From Paramyrothecium sp. XJ0827 (Eukaryota > Ascomycota > Sordariomycetes > Hypocreales > Stachybotryaceae), in contig JAJFPB010000007.1 in NCBI GenBank assembly GCA_020881915.1, positions 2,480,001-2,544,000 of the forward strand: 64,000 nt of DNA, read 5' to 3'. The first letter of the stretch is position 1; every line of letters begins with the position of its first letter. A model generated the notes under the pieces. That model did not search any database, was not told where the DNA came from, and saw only the letters and a program-made list of their open reading frames with translations. This document shows, one piece after another, positions 42,516-51,719 of this stretch. The position numbers and the translations under genes were made by a program.

Positions 42516-42544
42516 ACCTCACCTCACCTCACCTCACCTCACCT
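42516..42544. repeat. ACCTC pentanucleotide tandem repeat
   Basis: Five perfect ACCTC units plus a partial sixth, directly after CCTT, in an intergenic ACCT-rich neighbourhood. Confidence 0.85.
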
Positions 42545-44210
42545 GCATGCGAAACTGCCACCTACCTATTCGAAATTAACCCATTCGAGGAATCGTAGCT
42601 ACCCAAGGTACGTAATGCCTTCTCCATAGGGCACTCGCCTTAATTAATATAGAGGTGTTTGTACCATGTCAGCATCCTGTAAAGCTTCCACCTTACCCAG
42701 CTAATCGAAGTTATTTTATATTGTAGCAGGTGAGTGGGCTTAAAGTAGCGACGGTGAGTGCAGAAGAAATGCCAAATCAAGTAAAGCACCAAGGCGAGGT
42801 ACCTTGCCTTCTCCATTTCTTCTTTCCCTTCTCCTGGTCCCAGTGGATAAGGCAAAGGCAGGGCATTGCGTGTCATTGGAAACCCCAGGCCGCACGTCAA
42901 GCTCTACGACGGGAAGCCTCCGAGCTCACCGAGGTAGCCTCCGACCCATGAATCAAACCTTATAGCCCACCGGGTTAAGGTTATTTTCTTTCTCCCGGTC
43001 TCTCTCTGTTGCTTAAGTGATTAATACTGTAAATGACGAGGTGAATAAAGCTTGAAAGCTTGGCCTTCCCTCTTCGCCAGAAAGTTGGCCTCTTCGGCGC
43101 TGCACATGACAGGACTGGAATGTCCCACGCACTACAGGTCGCTAACACGAGTCGCTTACAGTGGCTGGGAGGGCCCGGACAAGGTACTGGTACGGGGCCA
43201 CCCTTGCTCCAAACAGGCAATTCTGCTTTAGTATCCCGCTAGCACGGCCCAGAGGGACCCAAAGAAAAGCCCTGATGCTGAGGATGTGGGTAATCGGTGT
43301 GGGGCCCCCTTGATCTTCTGGTTACCCGTCTTCCCGTAGGCAAATTCGACCTGGAATGGGAAATGCCTTGCAGGCTCCAAATCTTTACCAGAGAAGTTGA
43401 AGAAGAGGTACTGCACGGAGTACCGGACCTGTCTGGACTCTGGAGCACGGATGATGGCGGGACGAGGCCAGCGACAGCCACTTTGACGTAAACCGGACTT
43501 GGGACTAGGCACAAGTCAAAAAGACCCCTTTGTTCGCAGGCCCGAGCTTGTCCGGCCATGACTGCTGCGTCTCGATCCCTCTGGCCACTCGTTGAGAATC
43601 GCGCCTTTCGGCTGATATTTACCGTGTCCTGACGTCGCATCGCATCAGCGTGCCGCAGTAGGTACTTACTCACATATGGGGACCTTGCGCGCATAAATCA
43701 CGGTCCAGACAGAACCCTGGACTTGCAGGTGACGGATCGACAAGCCACGCCCGCCCCAAGACGGTGGGAATGAAACGTCGCGACTGCAGATTAATTGAGC
43801 CGGCCGCTAATCAGACCTTGCTGCTCCTGCGCCCCCAGGCTCTGCGATGCACTACCTAGTCTACCATTGGCGAGCTGCGCAATAATTACCTCTCCTTGAA
43901 AGAAGAACCTCAACTGGCTGCCTTGCTTGAGATATCGACTGCGGAACCATGGCCGGAGATTCCATCTGGGCGAATGGCTCGGCTCCGTGTCCGCCACATG
44001 CTTACACGTGCGTCTTGTCTTGCCTTATCTTACCTGAGCTGACCGTCAAATGTGAAGAGCATCTATTTCTGTCCCCTGTGGACACACAGATCGATCTCTG
44101 GATCGTCCTTCCTTACCCACAGCGCACACGCCTTGGGAATTCCAGTCAGGATAGCTGAAGACTGACCGGGTTGTCCATGGTTGATGATGCGCCGACTGAC
44201 TAGCAAGTAA

Positions 44211-44815
44211 CCGCTACGCCTTGCCAATCCGAATCTCACCGTTTCCTGGTCGCGTCGAGTTTCAGCTTTTGTTATTCCTCAAGAGCTTGGTGTGGAGCGG
44301 GCAACAAACCCCTCTCTCTCTTCTGTTATTCTTGTCCCGCGGCCATCGCTAGTACACAGCGACCCAGACCTCCTTCGAGGGCCGAGGCAGAGGGTACATG
44401 CCGTCTTGGCGTTCGGCGTGGGAGCCCTCATGACAATTGCTGGCTTCTCCCGCTATCACGGAAACGAGTAGCTTCGTCCGGAATGGCGCAGCCATTTCGA
44501 GATTAGGAGGTGTTCCGAACCAGGCCGGCTCCCCCCTATTAAAAAATGTTTTAGTGTTCCGTTTAACCCAAATTTTGTACGCCTTTAGCTCGTGCTAGAG
44601 CCAGCGGCACTGGCGTTTTGGTTGAGCTACTGCATCATTGACCTCCCCTTAGCCTTTGGCCTCGGCACTTGGATTTGCTACAAGACTGGCCTCCCCAAGC
44701 GCTGGGTCAAGGTGAAGCCACCGAGGTGATCAACGCCACTTCGGGCTGGATGAAAACCTGGTTCCTCCCAACCATTGTTCTCTCAGTGACGCAGCTCATC
44801 GTTAACGATTCATGA
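44211..44815 (+). pseudogene. Decayed membrane-protein fragments, first part MFS-transporter-like
   Basis: Three plus-strand frames with coding character are separated by a stop and a frameshift. 44211-44471 includes SSVILVPRPSLVHSDPD and VHAVLAFGVGALMTIAGFSR, then TAG; VPRPS-x-DPxD...WPR followed by a hydrophobic helix is the usual start of fungal MFS drug transporters. 44595-44729 reads ALAFWLSYCIIDLPLAFGLG and KTGLPKRWVKV, then TGA; 44723-44815 in the next frame continues EVINATSGWMKTWFLPTIVL to TGA. The last two parts overlap with a shift of one frame. No splice-site combination joins the parts cleanly. Whether all three come from one gene is unclear. Confidence 0.35.
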
Positions 44816-46551
44816 ACCGACCCCTTTTCGGGGTGGCGTCCTGTCTTGCTTGCCTTGTTGCAGGCAACGCCCCGTCAAGGATACGGGCACTCGGGCCTAC
44901 TGTGTAATAACAGATGAGCCTACAGCAGCCATCCGAACGGCAACAATCAATAGCGATGTGAGCACCCTGGAAGCGAGCCGATTATTTGCAACGGGCTCGC
45001 CGAATCGTGCATCGTAAGATTAATGGAACAAGCGCACGCAAGAAAAACAATGGCACTGGCAAATTGCCAATTGCCAAAGCACAAGACTACTGATTTCTTA
45101 GCCTTCGGGGTTCGGTCCCGCTCGGAAGGCCGATGTGTTTTATTGGAAATTTGACAATAGCCTCACTGGCAACTGGTCACAGGCACGGTCAGTGACATCT
45201 CGCTAACCTCCCCTGACCAAGTGCTCATTTGGCCTGTCGCCAGATCAAGTTAGAACAGCCTGTGCAACGTCAATCAAGCCAGCAAGCCTCCCATGGGCCA
45301 TGACTCCCCGAATGATCACTGTCAAATACTGCATAACGGTTTACACGGAAGCAAACGCTATGAAGATCTGCACGTCGACTCCCCACATGATCAAGGATCC
45401 ATCGTGACAATAATAGAGAGAGCCCGTTCGCTACCAATCGCACTCACCCCTGCCGAGGAATCCCATCTCGCCTGTCTGCCCCCTCTTCCCCTTTCTATCC
45501 AGGCCTGAAGATCAAAGCATCATTTTGCGTGGTAGCATCTAGCAGCCATTCCATATCGCGACAGGGCCATGCCAGCCTCTGAGTGAACCTGAACCCTAAG
45601 CCGATGGCAGGAACAACAGGGGGTTTCAACTCGTACGTTCCCGGGGGCGGCACAGCGTGGCTTTCTGCATGGCCAGTGTCATACTGTACTAGGGAGGTGA
45701 ATCTGAGCCGTGTTTTCGTACGGCACAATACTACAGTGTCATTGTAAGGCGCACCCGCTGGCTTGTAGCGGCACAAAGAGCTGAAATTGGTCGGCCCGTT
45801 TTCGCGATCGGTTTCTGGAAGTTCTCCATTTGCCATGGTTGCCAAATGCCCAGAGGCAGGGATGCTCCCAAAGCTGGAGGAGAGATCGCCGCCTCACAAA
45901 GGATCTCCTGGTCCGTTCATCTTTGTGGGCGTCGATCTTCCTCTCGAATCCATCGGCCGTAACCCTGCCATTTTTCTCAGGTTCCTCGCCTGCAGTGCAA
46001 CCTCGCCTTACTGCTGGAGCGCATCGTTAAGTTTGAGGAAGGATTTGATGGCACAGTAGCAGTGGATGCAACCGCGCAGCCTAACGTAACCCCATGATGC
46101 AGGACCCTAGCATTGAGGCAGCTTCCGCCGTGTTCGATAGGATGTGAAGCTTGCAAATTCAACATGAGAGGTTCATACATTGTGCACTCTAGGGAGTCAG
46201 GGTTTGCATAACTTCTAACAAAACATGCTGTCCGGAAAACAAGGTAAGAATACCGTCACCGCCTGATGGGCCGGCGTGGTCATTTCGAAGTAGGATTCGC
46301 ATCCTGCCCTGACGGCCGTTCGGTTCCGGTCGCCGTAAACTACCGCAATGGTCATCAGAAAATGAGAGCCAAGGCCTATGATTGCATCTCCTATGAAATA
46401 TATTGGCAGGGAAACTCCAACAGCCAAGCATCGCTGATACCCAAAAATACCTGTGAGTAGTACAATAGAATCATTGACAGCCTTTCATCGTTACACCAGC
46501 ACGCTCTGTTTGTTCATCTCCTGATTCATACAATGGTCGCACATGCAACGG

Positions 46552-48309
46552 CTAAAGATTTTTCGTTTTCATCCGCTCCTCGTTGCACAATCCTGACACC
46601 AGGCCGTTCCGCTCCCACCAATCCTTAATCTCTTGCTCATCCTCATCCCCATCACATATCTCGATGGCGGCTTCGATGCTGTATGTTTTGAAACGAACCG
46701 GCTTTCCTTGGCCGTCCATGCCAGGCAATTCGCCGTGTGCCAACTGGCGCCACCACTCCAGCACGTGGACATGCTGCTTCACCGTTGGCGAAATGAGCAC
46801 ATCCTCGTCGTAGACTAGACTATCACCACCCCTTGCTTTGCGCCAAGTTTCGAGAATCTCAACGCTTCCGCTCCGACTGGCCAGCTTGATGAGCTCAGCC
46901 TCGTAGCCTATCGAGAGCCCAGAACTCGCCCACCATTGCACAACATCCATTTGGCCATGCTGCACTGCCAACGTTAGCGAACGGCCAGGACGTAGCACAA
47001 GTTTGTCGTCTTGGGCGGCAGCGGCGCGCCACCAATCTAACACGGCCAAGTAACCATGGGCACTGGCTTGCTCCAATGCTGATTCCGTATAGCACAAGGG
47101 TAGTCCTGCTTCGCGCCACCACCAGTCAAGAACCTGCACATGGCCGTTCTCAGAGGCTCCGTCGAGTGCTTCTTCGTTGTACTGCCTTTTTATCATGAAC
47201 CACTTGCTCTGCTTCCAGTAGTTCAGCACTTCCAGGCGAGGGAAGCATGCTGATGCCATCTTTGGCAGAAGCCCACCACCAAATGCCTTGAGAAGGTCCG
47301 GCCGATTGGCCTCTAAGTAAACCAGCACGTCAGTGAGGACGAACCGAATTGTGAGCTTGACCATGAGTGATGACAAGTCTCGAAACTTGAGCGGCGCCTG
47401 CGAGAGCTTTTTACAGATCGCAGGCTGACTACATTTCAGAAATGTCCATTCAAGTTCATGCTCATAGACTTGCAGCGGGTCCTTCGGGTCCTTCGGTTGG
47501 GAAGTCCACGGCGAGGGCATGGGCAACTTTGTCCATATATCCAGCGCGTTGGCCATTTCCCAGTCGCCTGAGAGCTCAAAGATGTTACTCCAAATCTCTG
47601 GTGGTAAGTTCCATCGAAAAGGGGGGTCCGCTCTGGAGAACGCAGCGCGGCTACACGCAACTTCGGGGTTTCGGCCCAGTGCCAGGAGTTCCGCTTGGTT
47701 CTGCACAATACGCAGAACGTCGTTGAAACCGTTCCAACAAGGAACTCGCCTCGGGCGGACCTCCCCTTCGTAATGCCACAGTATGGGATTCATGACTCGA
47801 ATCCAAGTCCACCTCCGGTGCAACGTGCTCAGTTGATCCTTCGTTGTCGTGCCAGACCACGCATGAGTGCTCATGCCTGGCACCATGATGATGTTCTTCT
47901 GGTTATCCCAGCCTCGAAGAACCTCGCCCAGGAACGTGTCGCAAATGCCAGCTAGCATCTTGGAGATTCCGTCCGCGTCGAGCGGCACACAAACCATTAG
48001 ATCTGCCCAGTCCACCAACTCGGCAGCTTGTTGCCGGTAGAAATCGACGTCTACTGGACGTTCTCCTTGAGCCGGGGTCAAGCTCACATTTTGCATGACT
48101 ATGATAGTCTGCATCAGCCGCGGCACCACGTCATCAACGATGGCTCGAATTTCGAGGAGTGGGTGCTTCGAGAGCCGGACCACAAGCGCCTGAGCCCATG
48201 ACGTATCACGAGGGCCGGTGGAGGCAACAAGTAGACGCAGTTTCCTCTGACCCGAAGACGTATGGGAGCCCGTGGAGCCGCGGGAAAGGTTCGACAGCAG
48301 GTTAGACAT
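46552..48309 (-). CDS. HFCD flavoprotein - F-box - ankyrin-like repeat fusion protein
   Basis: Intronless, 585 aa. Residues about 22-190 match the HFCD flavoprotein fold (phosphopantothenoylcysteine decarboxylase, Sis2/Hal3): RKLRLLVASTGP, LVDWADLMVCVPLDADGISKMLAGICD, RGWDNQKNIIMVPGMSTHAW. Key motifs are altered: the His before ELxxWAD is Ala (about 95), the SANT-like loop reads DADG, and the substrate clamp PxMNxxMW reads PGMSTHAW, so decarboxylase activity is unlikely. A probable F-box follows at about 242-260 (LPPEIWSNIFELSG). The rest carries Trp-rich ankyrin-like repeats (ASENGHVQVLDWWWREAG, ASAHGYLAVLDWW, AVQHGQMDVVQWW, ASRSGSVEILETW). An SCF adaptor with a flavin- or ligand-sensing head is conceivable (inference). 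Start is the only early ATG (MSNLLSNLSRGS). Confidence 0.85.
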   Translation of the reverse strand: MSNLLSNLSRGSTGSHTSSGQRKLRLLVASTGPRDTSWAQALVVRLSKHPLLEIRAIVDDVVPRLMQTIIVMQNVSLTPAQGERPVDVDFYRQQAAELVDWADLMVCVPLDADGISKMLAGICDTFLGEVLRGWDNQKNIIMVPGMSTHAWSGTTTKDQLSTLHRRWTWIRVMNPILWHYEGEVRPRRVPCWNGFNDVLRIVQNQAELLALGRNPEVACSRAAFSRADPPFRWNLPPEIWSNIFELSGDWEMANALDIWTKLPMPSPWTSQPKDPKDPLQVYEHELEWTFLKCSQPAICKKLSQAPLKFRDLSSLMVKLTIRFVLTDVLVYLEANRPDLLKAFGGGLLPKMASACFPRLEVLNYWKQSKWFMIKRQYNEEALDGASENGHVQVLDWWWREAGLPLCYTESALEQASAHGYLAVLDWWRAAAAQDDKLVLRPGRSLTLAVQHGQMDVVQWWASSGLSIGYEAELIKLASRSGSVEILETWRKARGGDSLVYDEDVLISPTVKQHVHVLEWWRQLAHGELPGMDGQGKPVRFKTYSIEAAIEICDGDEDEQEIKDWWERNGLVSGLCNEERMKTKNL

Positions 48310-49352
48310 CTTTTGTCCCGGGGCAAGGACCTGCAGATGAGCAGATCATTGCTGAAAGGCAGTGGATAACCAGATTCGGCCTATGCAGAATTGACGTATG
48401 CAGAAGCCGAAGCTGGTCAGGAATCTCTCATGCTGCGCACGTGTTGATGCTGGCAATCCCTGCTTGTGTGATCTGAAACTATCCGAAGACCAGAACGCAC
48501 ACAAGGATGTGTTTACAGGGAGGTGTGAAGGGCTGGAAGGCGCAGGGAAGATTGCGGCATGATATATCAGGCAATGCCCTTACATCTCATTGTAGAGTGC
48601 GGAGTCATCTACTCCGGTGTTATATCTTATCGTCGGCGGCGGCGAATTGTGTTTTGGCGGGGTTAACCTGAGGAGGCGTTGGAGTGTTCGGCATTCGGTC
48701 ATAGGACATTACTGTTACAGCACCTTGCCACGTCCGCGCCCGTCCTTATCATCTGGGGTAGGGGCACCTGCGCCCAGTAACATTGCTTTTTCAATGGCTG
48801 TCGGCCACGCATGCGCCCATCGCCGACATACAACGATCTCGATTCTTCCATCCATCTACTAATTGTCGATGGTGCAACTCTGGCCATGAGTTGTCGTCGC
48901 GGGTGCTGATGTACCTCGCTAGCCTCGGTACGCATGCTTTAACAATTCGAAGTGTAGGTTGTCTTAAAATTGACTACCAACATGCTACTACCACATAGTG
49001 CTGGTCACATGACCCGACTCCATTGCTAACTTTTCCGTCGCGTTCCTCAAGCTCTGGCTAAGGTATCGACGGCCGCTTCGTGACTGAATATGCTTCTTTG
49101 CTCGTCCAACCATTCTCAATCGGGCTCAACCATCTTCTAAGGCTTTTTGATCCCGCAGACATCCCGCATCGGTCCTGGAAGTGGTCCACGTTCTGCTGCG
49201 TAGTACCCTGACAAGACCCTGACTGCGTTCGGCGCTTTGTCTCACGCCAGCCCTCCAGCCAATACCGGTCCAGGCCTCCCCTCCTTCGACAAGGCGCTGT
49301 CAAAAAAAACCACCGGCACCGCCCCGCAAATTTCTCTTCATCCGCCCTGGCA
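48310..49352. other. Divergent intergenic region HFCD fusion - PRPP synthetase (1.0 kb)
   Basis: Divergent spacing between a minus- and a plus-strand gene. Nothing is recognised apart from short open frames without motifs. Confidence 0.4.
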
Positions 49353-50726
49353 ATGTTGGACCAAATGGCAAACGAGATCAAGCTCATCTCGGGGAGCTCC
49401 CACCCGGAGCTGAGCGCAAAGGTCGCTGGCCGGTACGTTGTTACGAGGCAAAATTTTGGTGGCTGCTGAAGAGGCTCCCATGAGTCCAGTTCTGGCTGAC
49501 TGACGTGACCTCGCCAGGCTCGGCATATCTGTGGCCAATACTATGAGCCTCAACTACTCCAATCAGGAAACGAGTGTATCCATTGGCGAGTCTGTCCGCG
49601 ATGAGGACGTCTTCATTCTGCAGTCGACGGCCCCAGGCGACGTTAATGACGGCTTGATGGAGCTACTCATCATGATCCATGCCTGCCGCACTGCTTCTGC
49701 TCGACGCATCACCGCAGTCATTCCAAACTTTCCCTATGCACGCCAGGACAAAAAGGACAAGTCTCGTGCACCGATTAGCGCCAAGCTTATCGCCAACATG
49801 CTGCAGGTATCGGGTTGCGTATGTTCTTCCCCTGAAACATCTCATTCAGCAGAAACTTTATGTGAACTAACCAACGACAGAACCATGTCATAACCATGGA
49901 CCTGCACGCTTCTCAAATCCAGGGCTTCTTCAACGTCCCTGTGGACAATCTCTACGCTGAGCCCTCTGTGCTGCGGTGGATCCGTGAGAACCTTGACTCG
50001 GAAAACTGCGTGATTGTCTCGCCTGATGCTGGTGGTGCGAAGCGTGCCGCCTCTATCGCCGACCGCCTGAACACGGGCTTCGCCCTGATTCACAAGGAGA
50101 GGCCTCGTCCTAATGTTGTGGGGCGCATGGTCTTGGTTGGTGATGTTCAGGATAAGGTCGCCATTCTTGTTGATGACATGGCTGACACTTGCGGAACGGT
50201 AAGCTTTGCAATGTGCACATTACGCGTAGCAAGTACTAATATAAGTGACAGCTTGCCAAGGCTGCCGCTACTGTTAACCAGCACGGCGCCCGCCAGGTGT
50301 TCGCCATTGTCACTCACGCCATCCTCAGTGGCAATGCCATCGAAACGATCAACCAGTCGTGTCTGTCTGGTCTTGTCGTAACAAACAGTAGGTTACTGTC
50401 CGTCCAATATCATGGCGATTCACTAATATGCCAATAGCTGTTCCACGTACGTTGCGCCTTGTCGAGTTCTGATCCAGTCTTGTGCACTTGACATATACAC
50501 CGTCTTCTACAGCACCCCCGTAACATTAAGCTAATTTATACACAGTCGGAGACAAGGTTGAACGATGCCCTAAACTTAAAGTTATTGATGTTTCTGGCAC
50601 TTTGGCTGAGGTAAATACCCTTCACATTGTCAGTCTATTGAGCACGGAACTGACGAGTACCAGGCTATTCGGAGAACCCACAACGGCGAGTCCGTCTCGT
50701 ACTTGTTCACCAATGTTCCAGTCTGA
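49353..50726 (+). CDS. Ribose-phosphate pyrophosphokinase (PRPP synthetase)
   Basis: Seven exons: 49353-49432, 49518-49818, 49881-50198, 50252-50387, 50438-50446 (9 nt), 50546-50610 and 50664-50726, giving 323 aa. The enzyme makes PRPP from ribose 5-phosphate and ATP for purine, pyrimidine, His and Trp synthesis. Motifs: [90 protein letters not shown], and the PRPP loop [18 protein letters not shown]. The 9-nt exon supplies most of TVPL in VVTN-TVP-LGDKVE; removing it would break this conserved stretch. Introns are 50-99 nt. A second in-frame ATG (49365) would drop four residues. Confidence 0.94.
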
Positions 50727-51719
50727 AGATGAGAAATGCATGTTACTGTTTTAAAGGTATGGTACTTCCAGAACTTCGATATCCCTTTCACCGTGCTAAC
50801 AGAAGCGCAGCGATAATTTAAAAAACGAGCCTGCAGATCCTGCTCGAGTGTTTCTTGGTTATGCAGATAGAAAAGGAAGTGCGCATGATTTATGTTAGCA
50901 TACGGGTGCAGGACGCATGAGCAAATCCGGTCTTCACCACCTCCCAGTGACCAGGACTCGAGCTTTTGTGTGCGCATCTGTGGACAGTAAGTCCGAGGCG
51001 ATTCTCATGATCGTACTTCTGCATCACAGCCATGGTGAAGCCCCAAGTACCTGTCACAATTACACGCTGCGTCGTCCCTCACATATCCCTTGTGTTGGGC
51101 GCACTGCATCCTTGGCACCACATCAATCCCCTGGGAGGCATGAGAAACATTCATTGGATTGGGCATAGAACAGGATTTCGCGATTTGTTGTAAATACTTT
51201 ACCTTGGTTGATCTTAAAATCAATTTTATAGACTGGTGCACATATAGGCAGGTGAGAATGGAGACTGGTATTGAACAGTCCATGGAGATCTTTGGGTGGG
51301 GGGCTACAAAATACCTCATGCAAAAAGCTCAAACCAAAAACAAATTAAAAGAGGTAAATCTTCTAGATGGAACTATCACCTTGTCTCCAGAAGAGATCAT
51401 GATCCTCTCACGGCCAAAGTAGGTAGGTAAGGTACCTCGTGCAGACTTCAGCTATAAATGGTCTGGCCAACTTGGAAAGCGGTGAGACTATTCTGCCCGG
51501 TTCCTGCCATGACGGATGGGCCACCTAACTAGACGTACCTGGCATGGCTGACCTCCCTCTCAGCTTACAGGTCACCAACAAGCATTTGGGTCATCGTGAC
51601 GGGCGGACGTTATTTCATGATTTAAATTGGGTCGTACAATCTATTTATCTATTTGAATGGCCTGCTCAGGACTTCGCATGTTTGCAATCCTGTAGCCTAC
51701 GGGGCTTTAGCTACCCAAG
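50727..51719. other. Intergenic region PRPP synthetase - MON2 (1.0 kb)
   Basis: Contains the PRPP synthetase 3' UTR and MON2 promoter. An AT-rich open frame of 87 codons (51159-51422, plus) has unusual composition and no recognised family. A GTAGGTAGGTAAGGTACC unit sits at 51419-51437. Confidence 0.4.

Larger units (their letters stand above)
40860..46551. other. Very long intergenic region (5.7 kb)
   Basis: No intact gene is recognised. It holds a (GT)n microsatellite (41607-41637), an ACCTC pentamer repeat (42516-42544), ACCTACC/ACCTTACC units (42276-42302), and decayed coding fragments of membrane proteins at 44211-44815. Other open frames up to about 260 codons overlap repeats or each other and show no family motifs. 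It separates two divergently and tandemly placed minus-strand genes, so much of it may be promoter of the 832-aa gene. Confidence 0.5.

Noticed and set aside
45495..45836. Minus-strand frame of about 113 codons (MANGELPETDREN start)
   Set aside because: Starts with an ATG and has an unremarkable composition, but I recognise no family or domain and it overlaps an equally long plus-strand frame; not enough to call a gene.
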